This document shows positions 1 through 18,319 of a stretch of 64,000 bases of DNA, piece by piece. The notes beneath the pieces were generated by a model. The model saw only the letters and a program-made list of their open reading frames with translations, was not told the origin of the DNA and ran no database searches. Positions within the stretch are counted from its first letter, which is position 1; each line of letters begins with the position of its first letter. Source of the stretch: Thunnus maccoyii (Eukaryota; Chordata; Actinopteri; Scombriformes; Scombridae); the NCBI RefSeq assembly GCF_910596095.1, contig NC_056544.1:14865155-14929154 (forward strand), given 5' to 3'. Position numbers and translations under genes: made by a program.

Positions 1-258
1 GTGCTCAGGTAATAGTGATTTTTTCCTATTTTACACTTATTTCTGCAGACCTTCTACACAGTCTAAATAAACCCTTGTGCTCTAAACCTTTTCAACTCTT
101 ACGTTCTCCTTAAATGTCCCATTAAGAAGCTTCAAAGATTTATGGTACAAAAAAATAAATCACATTATTTTATAGTAGACACTGTGCCCTTGGGTTCAAA
201 TGATGCTTGTCTACACAATGTGCTTGAATGCCTTTTGAAAAGTTAACTTTTTTCCCAG

Positions 259-525
259 TGTAAATGCACTAGTGACGGGCCTGTTTCGGGACCATCAGTA
301 TTGAAGGAGGAGCTATTAGTGCTGGCAGCCAGGATTAAACTCCACCTGGTCATTCGGCATCTTCACCAGAACCTGATGGCACCCTCCAATCCACGGCTGC
401 CAAAGACCACACTAGCACCCAGCGTCCATGTTTTTGCCCGAAGACTTCTGGAAGTCAGCACTAACGTGATGATGAGTGAGAGCGAAAAGGCTTTTATCTG
501 TAGGTGCCTTCAGGATTGTGTCTGA
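259..525 (+). CDS. Terminal coding exon of an unidentified gene (partial)
   Basis: An open frame of 88 codons runs from a good splice acceptor (pyrimidine tract ending in cccag at 258) to TGA at 523-525. An AATAAA signal follows at 545-550, only 20 nt after the stop. The residues look like real protein: a helical stretch rich in Leu, Ile, Arg and His, then a Pro/Ser-rich linker and a second helical stretch with Val-Phe-Ala-Arg-Arg-Leu-Leu. I do not recognise the family. A possible donor (cag/gtaata) at 6-9 suggests that the previous exon ends at the window edge and that the intron is about 250 nt. The gene would converge tail to tail with the minus-strand selenot gene. The alternative is a chance ORF; the acceptor, stop and poly(A) order argue against that but do not prove expression. 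Confidence 0.42.
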   Translation, partial: CKCTSDGPVSGPSVLKEELLVLAARIKLHLVIRHLHQNLMAPSNPRLPKTTLAPSVHVFARRLLEVSTNVMMSESEKAFICRCLQDCV

Positions 526-544
526 TTGTGTCTGATGTATCTGT

Positions 545-550
545 AATAAA
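545..550 (+). terminator. Poly(A) signal AATAAA for the plus-strand terminal exon
   Basis: A canonical AATAAA lies 20 nt after the TGA of the putative terminal exon, implying a very short 3' UTR. A second AATAAA at about 607-612 could serve as an alternative. Confidence 0.4.
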
Positions 551-1769
551 AGAACGCTCTGACACATTGACAGCAGCTCTGCTGTCATAATGAGGTCACA
601 AGAGGAATAAAGTTATGCCATACTCTAGTCCAAAAACCCCTCAATTTTCAATTTTTTGACTTTGATTTAGCTCAGATTATTCTCTACATTAACTAAAGGA
701 ATCTGTAGGAGACAATGATATCAGTATACTTGTGTGTTAACTCTGTTATCTCATAGCACCAAAAAAACAAAGACCCTTCTAAGCACCATAAAGACTCTTA
801 ATGGGATTTCAGGAGTTACAATGGACTTAACATTACAAGACTCATGCTGTTTATCACCCACAGATGGGGTTGTATTTAAGACCTCATCCTGGGGGTTCAA
901 TGAAAATATAAAACCTCTCCATTATTACATGTAAAGACGCAAAATTCGCAGAGTATATACCCATCGTTTGTCTCCATAGTGAATCTGGCTGTTTGCACTG
1001 TCCGTATGTACACTAATAATAGAAAAGAGATTTACATTTCCTTTGAACTCTACGTCTGGTTTCAAACAGCTTTTTGCCTTGCAAGCAAATAAAAACTGTA
1101 TCAAATAGAGATGTCATTTTATTCCCGAAATGTTCTTTTTGACTTTAGTCATTGTCTATGCAGAATTAAACCAATTGGATGTAGCCCTACTCTCATTGTA
1201 CTTATGTTTAATCTGTTTTGTCTCTTAAGATCAGATCAGCGTAGAGCTTCCTGTCTTGCTAATAACATTAAGTTGAGTAGATGGCTCAAAGATGGGCATT
1301 CATGACCTGACTAGGATCAAGCCGGTTGTCCGCTTAAAGAAAAAGAAACAGCAGTGTCTCCAAGCTATTCAGCAGATTTTCTTTAACTGAACTGTCTAAA
1401 ATCATGATGGCAAAAGCGAAGAGAGCAGTCATGTTATCCACTTCAATGCACTGTCCCTTTTAAAAGTAAAATGTTTGTATTTATCTCACTTGGGATTACA
1501 TTTCCAACACAGTTAGGTATCAGTAAACCTCAACACCACACTGCTACTTCACAGTTAAATAGTTACAATATGTTTTATTAATTGTCTTAGCTTCCTCCAA
1601 GTTATGTAAATATAAAAATTATTCAGAAATCATACCAAGACACAATTCCCCAATGTTATTTTTCACAACAGTGATGACAGATTTTAAGTGTTGCATTTTC
1701 TACATAGCTAAGCTACTTTTACAACAATAAACTTAAAATTCTACATTTGGCTCAGTGGTACAAATGACG
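551..1769. other. Intergenic, no gene seen
   Basis: This AT-rich stretch lies between the plus-strand terminal exon and the 3' end of selenot. The short ORFs here have no splice context or recognisable sequence. Nothing else could be supported. Confidence 0.5.
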
Positions 1770-1775
1770 ATATTT

Positions 1776-1786
1776 TTTATTTTATT
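1776..1786 (-). terminator. selenot: selenot poly(A) signals (two overlapping AATAAA on minus)
   Basis: Two overlapping TTTATT hexamers on the plus strand (1776-1781 and 1781-1786) read as AATAAA on the minus strand. They lie about 480 nt after the selenot stop and 200 nt after the SECIS, a reasonable end for the 3' UTR. Confidence 0.5.
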
Positions 1787-1987
1787 CACATAAATCAATA
1801 ATATGCAACAAGTTAAAGACTATAAGAATCAATGTTAAATATCTCCTTATGGGACCAACTGATGTCACCTGGATGAAATCTGCAGTAGTATGAATAGTAC
1901 AAGAAAAATGACAGAATGTCTGGCATCGTTGCCATGGATCCCACTCTGGCGTCAGGGGCGGGATGTCTCTAAGGGGCAAGATGAAGA

Positions 1988-2054
1988 GTGATGGGGGCAT
2001 CCAGTCTGTGCTAGCAGTCTTCCTGCCTTCAGCGCAGACCTTCATAAACATCAC
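1988..2054 (-). promoter_or_regulatory. selenot: Form-II SECIS element in the selenot 3' UTR
   Basis: Reading the minus strand from 2054 down, helix I pairs GTGATG with CATCAC (2054-2049 with 1993-1988). After a small internal loop comes the quartet strand ATGA (2045-2042), opposite GGAT (2002-1999). Helix II pairs GGTCTG with CAGACT, then GCT with AGC across a single mismatch. The unpaired GAAG supplies the conserved AA of the apical internal loop about 12 nt after the ATGA. A mini-stem GCAG/CTGC closed by GAAGA sits on top. That extra stem makes it form II. It lies about 200 nt after the stop codon and would recruit SBP2 and eEFSec to decode the UGA in exon 2. Confidence 0.88.
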
Positions 2055-2257
2055 TTCACAGCCCGGTGAGAAACCCACCTCAAACCTAGACAGGAGGAGA
2101 GTGAAGGCAGATCATCAGAAGAGCATTTCACTGGCGAATACATCTCACAAGTAAGAAAAAAGGTATAAACTCAGAAAAAGAGTGTGGATGGTTTTAAGTA
2201 CACTACTGTACTTACATGGAGGGGCTTTTAGCTCCAGCCAGTAAGTGAAGAGTAGGG

Positions 2258-5200
2258 TTAGGAATGGTGGTGTGGTCTTGTATTCATGTGAACGTTCATC
2301 TTCATCTCATTGTCCAAAATTTGCACAAGCTGCTGCATGGAGGGCAGGTGACCAGACTCCAGTTTTGACCACACTGGCACATCTATAGAGAGACAAAACT
2401 CAATTCACACATTCTCCACACAACTTAATTAATATTACAAAGATATTTAAATAATCTTGTTAGCTTCGATTTGAGAAGTTATCATATAAAATAGCACTAC
2501 AGGTTGTAGAAAATGTTATTGCTCATCACTGCATTTCCTTTCATTTCATTACAGGTCAAAGCGTTCAGTCTGTAAGTCCATATTGTGAATCAGAAACTCA
2601 CCATTTAATGTGATTTCAAAAGCTCCTGTGGACATTAACTGGTTTTCAATCATATTACTGAGGAAGAACACCATCATGCAGGCATATATCTGAAAGAAGC
2701 ATGAGAGAAATTTTGAGTTAACAGGTTTTGCAAAAAAACAAAACAAATTTGCCACTTTTGAATGGGTTGGTTTCCACTTTTTCTTGCATCATGCCATGGA
2801 TCACAAGAGTTTTGCACAGATGAGATACGCTCTATTGACAGATTAACCTGAGTCTGCTTTAGTAAACTTCAAAGTGATGAGCAAGAACTCAAATTGACGT
2901 GACAAACTCTGTGCATTTTGGTTAAAAAAAAAACTTGTAAAAATGTTCACAGCAACAAACATCTTACAACATGTTAGAATGGACAAACTTGCAGCTGGCA
3001 CAGCTAAGCTATTATTGGAGCCCAACTGATATATCAGCAGGCAAATGCTGCCAGAATAATTTGTTTATACAACATTATAATTTTTCGTCTCAATACAGAT
3101 CAGTTTAAAACAACCCATATCGTTTGGGCTGTACTTTTTAATGGACATTGTCAAACATGTTTCCCCATACAGATTAGATATTGGGCTGCAATGCTTCAGC
3201 TACCAAACACTGGTCGACTTAGAGCCGAGTTAGGATTTTGATGGATGTGTAAAGAGTAACCTATTAACAGGTTTTCTAGTCCCAGTATTCCATTTGTTTC
3301 TTGTTGCTCCCTCTGTGGCCACACTTGCTTTCTCTATGCAGTATGTATATTAGTCAGAAATGGACTCAGTTGTGCATCATGTGACGTGGACACACCTTCT
3401 TACACACAGCAGTCCTTATTGGTTGACGAGATTAGGGCACAGTGAAATTATGATGTGGCAAATTACAGGCCCTGGCAGTCGGATTTCATTTCTCAAGGCA
3501 TTTGATTCTTTGATAGCTGTCGGGATGTAAAGAGAATTTCACCAAATATGATTAAAAAAATCATTCTGAAAATATACCTACGCCAGCTTTAAATGCACAC
3601 ACAAAGCAGGAGACCCTCAGACTGTTATCAACAGTTTGAGGGTCTCCTGGGGCTTAGACAAAACAAGCAGATTTATTAGCAAAAACAAGTCAAAGCCATA
3701 TGCTTAATAAACCATTAACTATTCTGTATGCAACTGCAGGGTTTTCTGTTAGTTATCCAATTGGCTACCAAAACCACAATACCCTTTATCAGCCTCAGCT
3801 TTCTGTTAAAACACAACAATAGCCCAGGTATCTTCATCTGCAGATATCAAATGTAAACAATCACTGGCCATTCTCCCTCTGAGCCTTTGGCATGTCTGTA
3901 ACCCTGGGGATAACTGATCCAAGCCAAACAAAACTTAACACCCCAACCTGAAGACCCAGAATGAACAGCTAATGAAATCCCACGGGTTTGAGTTGTACTT
4001 GGCAGCGTGTATGCAACTGTATTAGAAACACAGCCAAAATAAAGCCCACTCTCTACATTTCTATGTTCAAGCTGTGATATCAGTAGTGATTACCTGCAAA
4101 ACAAATTCTCAGTTGCGACACACAGACAACCGTGACCTCACCCTTGAGAGCTGTAGTGAACCCTATAGGTCCAGGAAACCTTACCTTATTTCCCTGGCCC
4201 CATTCCCAGATGCCCGGGGCTTGCATACCGAAGAGGGTGAATGGGTCCCTGCCGATAATAATCAGCCCAATCACCAGCAGTTTGAACACAGACAGGAAGG
4301 AAGCAATGTGTCTGAGGGAATAAAACATGAAACTGGCTTTAAAGACAATCTCTGGACATGGCATCATAAAGTAAACTAGTGTTGTTGAAGACGTCAAATT
4401 AGCCCAAAGCCCAGCAGATAGATTATACATATCCAATAGATGTGACCCTGTATACAATTTGTCTTAAGGCAGATTGGTCACATTCACCGGTATGAAAAAT
4501 ATTCAATGTTTTTATAGAATATAAACAACATATTTTTCAGGCTTAAAAAAATAAGGCATATTAAAAATTGTCCTGATAAAATTCAAATCAACACTGCAGC
4601 ACATCTGATAAATCATCTTGACATCTAAAAATAATATTTAAAATAGTTTTTCATTTCTGAGATAATTCTCTGAAAACATATTAATTGCACCGTGTCAAGA
4701 AGGAAAAGATAATGGTGTGGCCTCAATTTGTACAAATAAAGCTTCACTGTGCAGAACAGAGACAAGAAAGTAAAGCTTTGTCTACTGTGTAGTGCATGTG
4801 CCGGCTTCCTGCCTTACAAATAACTATTATCTATTTCAGTCGTGATCATGACTCTGCAGGAAATATAAATCTCCTGACTTCCTCCCTCACAACTAGTTAT
4901 TAAACATTTCTACAGTGGTCATGACTCTGCAGGGGGAAAAAAAAAAAGACGTGGAAATAATAAACTAGGATTTGACTCACACTGTCACACCTTGAGCCTG
5001 CATCCTGTTTACTCTGGTTTGACTATCCTTTAAAACTTTAATATGTATAACTGGTTGAACAATAAACTGTCAGTGGATACTGCCTGACTCCAGTGACTAA
5101 GCCACTGGAAAAAAAAAAAAAATCAAACACTGGCTGGAGAACTGGAAGCCTAAAATGTGTCACACTCTCTAGAGTGTTTATTAAGAGTTCAACTGATGAG

Positions 5201-5713
5201 GTCCTGAGAGTCTCAGTGACACCACGTCTTTAACTACAACACCTGGGATTACAACACAGAGCAGTCTCACAGACACTTGGCTTGTGATCTAAATATATAG
5301 CATATTTCCTCTCCAGTGATACCTCACAAACCCACTGACTATTACATGAAGATTAGACAATGATTGTTTAGATTTAAAATTCCAGTCTGTAGCTGCAACA
5401 GTGCACAAAATAGTCATTAGTCATTTGGAGTCTGTCCATCCTTTGCGCGGATTACACTGATGAATTACTCTTCTTGGCTGTTAACTCACAAAGATTTTAT
5501 TGCACTTACAGTAATGTAACAAGTGTAGCTGCCGTCAACTCAAGTGCTTCACTGTCTCTCCTCTGCTGCGCTGTGTGCAGCACAAACATCAAAGGCTCAG
5601 CCCCGCCCGCAGTGAAACACAGAGACACAACATAAATAAACAACATCTACTGCGTTTTGCGGTCATTTATTGTCACACTATTCTCCTCTATTCTCTGTGG
5701 TTGACTGCAGGTG

Positions 5714-5757
<44 letters not shown>

Positions 5758-8604
5758 CACACACAGGAGAGACAGTGAACCAGGTGAAGTACTCAAGTTG
5801 ACGACAACTACACTCATTACATTACTGTGAGTGCAATAAAAGCTTTGTGAATAAAAAGCCAAGTAGAGAAATTTAATCTGTGCAAAAGATGGACAGACGA
5901 GGGGGGCGTACCAGAAACTATTGATTAATTACATTTACAGAAAATGTGCTATATTGTGATATATAACGTTATCGGGATATGAAATGACCTATATTGAGTT
6001 ATGAGATTTTGGTCATATTGCACGGCCCTATTCTGCACAGTTCTAAAATAAAGGAGAGGTACACATTGAAGAAAAATATATGATTGGAGTAACAGTCTTA
6101 GTGTTGTAACAAAACGATTATTTTCATCATCAGTTAATTTGCTGATTATTTTCTCAATTAATATTGATTAAACATTGGTCTATAAATGTCAGGTAATTGT
6201 CAAAAATGCTTAACACAATTTCTCATAGCCCAAGGTGACAACTTCAATTTGCTTTTATGTCCAATCATCCAAAACCAAAAGATATTCAAGACAAAGAAAA
6301 GAAAAAGAAAAGATTATTCACTATTTGTTTCAACTCCAATTTGTTTTTCTTTATACAACACAGTAGCTACAGCTTTCACTGAAAATAAAGTCTATTAGAA
6401 ACAACACATGCTGTGTTAACCAAATATATTAAATTATATATATTAAAATTGTTGCACTTCTAGATCAAGCAATCTAATTACTTTATAATAAAAGTGCTGG
6501 GGAATTATGGGACCATTTTTAGAATTTATAACATAAGTAACAAAGATTTAATTTAGCTCACAAAGTATTTGACTGTTGCATTGTTGAAAATACACAACAG
6601 TCATATTGACACCTTCAGTTTACAGACATTAATTTGAAAATGTAGTGGTGGTAGCCCCAATGAAATATGAATAAATAACGTGATGTCCTTTTGACCCAGA
6701 TTTCATGAACTCTAGCGGCAGTAGTTTCATCTATGTCCATAAAACTACCAAGGACAAACTCATGGCCAGATAAGCCCAACTGCATGAGAATTCCATTTCC
6801 TCAGTTAAATCACAGCTAATCCTGGGCGGCTCTCTGGCTGCTTCAATAAAGCTGGATATAATCCACTTGTTACAAGGCAGATACCACAAACCTCCACCCG
6901 CACCCTCAGATCTGCCAGCAGCTTGCTCCTCCGGGCCCCGATTACTAAGCTCCGCACCATAAAGGATGGAGCCTTCTGCTCTGCTGCACCACGCTTGTGG
7001 AACAGCCTTCCTAACTATCTGAGGGCAGCACAGAACCCAGACTCTTTTACAAAAGGCCTAAAAACCTTTCTATTCAGGAAGGTTTTTTTCATCTTAACTC
7101 TTATTACTATTTTTTATGTTGTGTGTTATTAATACTGTAGCACTTTGAGTTTCACTATGAATGAAAAGTGCGGCATAGGTTATTATTAATCTCTCTCTTA
7201 CCGATAGAGGGGGATAGGAAGATAGTTCTCCCCTTCAATGCGGATGTCTGGGTACCGCTGGTACAAGGCCTGCGTGTACTCCTCAAACACCCGCTTGTAC
7301 CCTCAGGAAATGCTGTGTGAAGACAAACACACAGTTAGAAAAACACAGACAAAGTGCACAGTTGATACAACAAACGGGAACAAAAGGCAGCCACAATAAT
7401 AGTCATCTTTGAGCTACATTGTGAACTTAGCCTTGAGATTTTACACGCGTAAATTCCAATGTTATCTGTAGATCGTTGTGATATGTTTTTCTTCTTAGTG
7501 GGAAGTTTTAGTGGTAGTGTGAAATTCCCCATAGCAGCATTTTTGCACATTCATGTTTTATCTTCCCCTGCTAACATACATGCTCCTGTTTAAGGCATAC
7601 TGTATGTTTACTTTAGGCAAAACCAACTACAGTATTTGCAATGCAAATGTCTTTCTCCTGTTACCTTGTTTCCTTTACTTAATTGCATTTTCTTTCACAT
7701 AGGGCCGCAACTAACGATTGTTTTCATTATCGATTAATGTGTCAATTATTTTCTCAAAATAGTTGGTGATTAATCGTTGCAGTTCTAACGTCACTTGCAC
7801 ACACTACCTTACAATCATGAGACATTGTTATTAGCATAACTCATTGGCTTTTAGATGGGATAGGTAACATTACTATTCATTGATAATCTTATGATTTTAT
7901 TTCTTTAACAGATCTGCGATTAGCTTCTCCCACATGGAGATGAGCTGATATCTCAGGGATTCATCTGATGTGAAATGATCTTTAATTTAGCCGCAACTTT
8001 TCAGCATTAACGTTATCTCGAGAACTTCACGTTAATGCAAACTGTTACAAGTGAGGTTAACGTACGTTAGCGTAAAACATTTGCAGACAGACGGAGCAGG
8101 TTGCCGGGATTTTACACAATGCTAATCCAATTATACACACAATGCAAAAACAAGTTAATCTAACCGGCAGGTACGATACGACTGTTGGATTTAACGGCAA
8201 CTTCCGCGGAAGCGGGGCCATGTTTTCGACGAACCGTTCACGAGAACTAGCTAAAATCAGGAACTTCCCCCATATGTTTCTACAGTTATTTACTTATTTC
8301 GTTAATTAATAACTACCGTAACCCGAAGACTGAATCTCCTTTAACATGTTTACACGAGCTAACCCTCCTGTTGGTTCGTGTCTATCCATTTTCGGCCTAC
8401 GATGTTGTTAGCTTGAGTTCAGCTAGCTTGCAATGACTCGCCAGATTTTCGCTCGTTTGCTCACCAAATTTGAAACTTGAGAAGAGGTCCCGTCGCAAAC
8501 TGCATCTTCATCTTCTTCACGCCGCTGCTGTCACCTGATGTGGCGCAGCACAGCGAGAAAACCCCCAATGCGAGGAGCGAAAAACGCAACCACTTCATCG
8601 CCAT
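2258..8604 (-). CDS. selenot: Selenoprotein T (complete, 5 exons, Sec-containing)
   Basis: Coding exons on the minus strand: 8604-8465, 7312-7202, 4311-4185, 2689-2602 and 2382-2258; 591 nt in total, 196 codons plus stop, close to the 195 aa of the mammalian protein. All junctions are GT-AG and in phase. The protein starts with a signal/anchor peptide (about residues 1-24). Next come the KMQFATGPLLKFQ block and the redox motif C-I-S-U formed across the exon 1/2 junction. The rest reads RYPDIRIEGENYLP, RHIASFLSVFK, a membrane segment and YACMMVFFLSNMIENQ, ending in PHHHS. The family is a thioredoxin-like ER oxidoreductase. I used the Met at 8604; a second Met two codons later (8598) has a better -3 base. 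Fish have several SELENOT paralogues; I cannot say which this is. Confidence 0.93.
3608..3648. repeat. 19-bp hairpin (near-perfect inverted repeat) in selenot intron 3
   Basis: The arms 3608-3626 and 3630-3648 are reverse complements over 19 positions, with one G-T wobble and a three-base loop. After a GGG bulge, a further aagc/gctt pair extends the stem. It lies in the intron between selenot exons 3 and 4 and could form a stable RNA hairpin on either strand. Its origin is unknown. Confidence 0.75.
4842..4935. repeat. Imperfect ~75-bp direct duplication in selenot intron 2
   Basis: The segment ending in tcatgactctgcagg occurs at about 4842-4861 and again at about 4917-4935, preceded in both cases by a diverged taacta/taattt-type stretch. 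It looks like an old local duplication with no coding content. Confidence 0.4.
5717..5754. repeat. (TG)n microsatellite
   Basis: About 19 uninterrupted TG units lie in selenot intron 2. The Val-Cys and Thr-His ORFs over it are translations of the repeat. Confidence 0.9.
5930..6035. mobile_element. Fragment of a teleost non-autonomous DNA element
   Basis: The stretch contains the tatattgtgatatataacg...ttatgagattttggtcatattgcacggccct pattern, which resembles the ends of a dispersed fish repeat. It is diverged and truncated; the class assignment rests on recalled resemblance only. Confidence 0.3.
6107..6463. mobile_element. hAT-like non-autonomous element, degenerate copy
   Basis: The left end (about 6107-6125, acaaaacgattattttcat) and right end (6448-6463, attgttgcacttctag) are degenerate inverted repeats of the family seen cleanly at 7701 and 16573. 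The inside keeps family landmarks: ggtctataaatgtcag, agcccaaggtgac and aaaagatattca. It lies in selenot intron 2 and carries no transposase. Confidence 0.6.
6886..7190 (+). mobile_element. 5'-truncated LINE (L2/CR1/Rex-like) 3' fragment
   Basis: The plus strand encodes the C-terminal tail typical of fish non-LTR retrotransposon ORF2: T-R-T-L-R-S-A, then D-G-A-F-C-S-A-A-P-R-L-W-N-S-L-P and L-K-T-F-L-F-R (about 6890-7074). The usual gcactttgag...aaaagtgc 3' UTR motif and a short tattatta tail follow. Reverse transcriptase and endonuclease domains are absent. It sits in selenot intron 2 in the opposite orientation, and its tail ends within about 12 nt of the exon 2 splice donor at 7201. Confidence 0.75.
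7303..7305 (-). other. selenot: In-frame UGA selenocysteine codon of selenot
   Basis: On the minus strand, exon 2 opens with the codons Ile-Ser-TGA-Gly-Tyr-Lys, and exon 1 supplies the Cys. This gives the CxxU redox motif. The reading frame continues for 147 codons after the TGA with strong family identity, so the TGA is recoded and is not a stop. Ordinary gene prediction will split or truncate this gene here. Confidence 0.93.
7701..7787. mobile_element. 87-bp minimal hAT-like element (internal deletion)
   Basis: This copy is almost only ends: gccgcaactaacgatt at the left and aatcgttgcagttcta at the right, as inverted repeats. Remnants of the internal cgattaat / caattattttctc / agttggtgattaat blocks lie between. 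It is a deletion derivative of the family at 16573-17228 and lies in selenot intron 1. Confidence 0.65.
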
Positions 8605-10200
8605 CCGTCCCGGGGTTTGTTTCCTCACAGTCAGATGGAGAGGTAGGTTAATCTGTACATTTCGTTGCTGGTTGGTCTTTTTTTCCCTCTCGTGCTTATC
8701 TTGAGTTTTACATACAACAGACATCCGCCTTTGGCGCCACCTACCGCCGTGGCTGTTCAACTGACTTCACAGCAACGTTAAATAGGCCTACTGCATGTTT
8801 TCTGTACATTGTGGTCCTTTTTTTCTGTGGACTGGAAGAAAGTTTGCTTGTTTTCCCTACAAATATTGTATTCCAAACAAGTCCATTTTAAAATTCTTCA
8901 TAAAATATATCCTTGCAACTCCCATTTAGCAACATGTACTTCTGTGTCTGATACGAGTTTATTCTGTTTGAATGAAAGAGAAACTATTACCCATCAAAGA
9001 ATGTAGCATTGTGAAAGCCTTTTGTAAAGACTTAAGTTTATTTTATTCATGAAACAAAAAATCCTTAAAGCTAATCAGAAATTTTAACATATATTGTGTA
9101 TATATTGTACTATTTTTTTCATTCTTTATTTTTATTGATGTAGTGATTATGTTTTTTAAAAAAGGTTTGATATGACACATTGAAATGTAGAACTTTTTTG
9201 GGTCAAAATGTTAATAGTCTGATGTGATGATGTGGTGGTAATAACTTTATCACATTTTCTTGGTCTGGTTTATTTCATATGTGGTCTTGTGTTTATCATT
9301 CTGTTAAATAAAGAGTAAAAAAAAAAAAGATTGTGATAATGCATTGAATGTCAGTGTCATTGGCATTAATTGGCATCCCTGAATCAAACTTATTGCTTGA
9401 CATGTGCATCTTATCATCATAGAGCTTAGTTTAGCATAAAGTTATTTCTTCTCAAATAAACTAATTTACACCCACAAACTAATATTGAATGTTCAAGTAG
9501 TAAAAAAAAAAAAATACTAGTAACTGAAAACATTTTATCTTGAAAAACTTAACAGAAAAGTGAGCATAATAGTATTTTCATGTGTACTATTTTCAAACCC
9601 TCGACCTTATGAATTATAACAAAGAATTCAACATTTTCCTCAATATTAAGGCTCACTTCCACTGCATATATCCCATTCTGTGCCAACTGTATTCTCCAGT
9701 CAATTTAAAAGTGAGATTATAACCTTCTCATGTTCTTAACTTCACTGAATTATGTTTGGCTTATTTTTCCACCTATGCTGACTAACTGAATAGTTAGTTG
9801 AAAGCTTTGTCTCCCACCTGTGCATGCAGGAGATGAATTTGCCTTTTCTGTTGTGACATAGGTGGAAATCCATAAACTGCAAACTCATTTTTAATATAGC
9901 AGCATTTTTTTACAAGAATTATCTGTTCTCATAACCAATTTTACTTTTAATTTATGACTGTCCATATACTCAGACCCAATAATGTTCAATTAGAGTCACT
10001 GATAGGAGCCATGTGTTTTAAGGATAGTAATACATTATTTGACAATTATTTATAAGAATTTCTGCAGCCACTTCCACAATTGTGTCAAACACAGGGATAA
10101 ATTCAAATAATTCAGTGGAATCAATCATAGTAAGATTTTATGAAAACATCCACAGCAAACAGAAAAGTGTTGCATCCAACAATATACGCCAAAAGTGGCA
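8605..10200. other. Intergenic between selenot 5' end and kif2c 3' end
   Basis: The selenot promoter must lie just above 8604; no TATA box is evident there. From about 9000 to 10200 the sequence is AT-rich with homopolymer runs and no exon-like ORF. Confidence 0.5.
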
Positions 10201-10220
10201 TCTCTTAAAGACTTAACATT

Positions 10221-10252
10221 TTTATTGAGTTAGTGTTTTAATTCATTTTATT
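10221..10252 (-). terminator. kif2c: kif2c poly(A) signals
   Basis: TTTATT at 10221-10226 and at 10247-10252 on the plus strand read as AATAAA on the minus strand, about 95-125 nt after the kif2c stop codon. This implies a short 3' UTR of roughly 140 nt. Confidence 0.55.
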
Positions 10253-10345
10253 TAACACAACGTATTGTAATACACAATAAGATCAAAAGAACTGCCTCAA
10301 AACAAAGTTTTCAATAAACAAACTGTTCGTCTGGGTGGGTTTGTC

Positions 10346-18039
<7,694 letters not shown>

Positions 18040-18058
18040 TTTAGCTCCCTCTTGCTGC

Positions 18059-18251
18059 TCTGTAACGGAAAAAAGTTAATTTTCAGGTTATCGTTAACGA
18101 GCTAACACGCACTCTAGCTATTGAGTTGTCGCCGCTCTAACAGTTACTCGATAAATTAACGTTTATAAGACTGAACCGTCATTGCACTTTCCTTTTTTTA
18201 CTTGTTTATCTAGCTTTACTCTGACAACCGATAAAATCAAACTTGCCTACC
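18059..18251 (-). other. kif2c: Probable kif2c 5'-UTR intron and non-coding first exon end
   Basis: A strong acceptor (pyrimidine run, then ttacag) lies on the minus strand directly upstream of 18059, 20 nt before the ATG. This implies that the start codon sits near the 5' end of the second exon. A matching donor (gtaggc, plus positions 18245-18250) would end a short non-coding exon at 18251. This is inferred from splice signals only. Confidence 0.45.
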
Positions 18252-18277
18252 CAATTCAACGCAAACACCGCCCAAGA

Positions 18278-18316
18278 TTCAAATTGTAATTTCCGGGTGT
18301 TTAAGAATCTGATTGG
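18278..18316 (-). promoter_or_regulatory. kif2c: Cell-cycle promoter module (CHR plus CCAAT box) of kif2c
   Basis: The minus strand has TTTGAA, the cell-cycle genes homology region (CHR), at 18283-18278. A CCAAT box lies upstream at 18316-18312, about 30 nt away. In vertebrate G2/M genes, NF-Y on CCAAT boxes and MuvB/DREAM on the CHR give repression in G1 and activation in G2/M. The position just above the inferred first exon fits a kinetochore motor gene. A GGGCGG lies close by. Confidence 0.5.
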
Positions 18317-18319
18317 TCG

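Noticed and set aside
1782..2078. 98-codon minus ORF over the selenot 3' UTR
   Set aside because: It overlaps the SECIS and lies after the true stop; composition is not protein-like.
4132..4379. Plus-strand ORFs at selenot exon 3
   Set aside because: They are antisense shadows of a well-supported coding exon.
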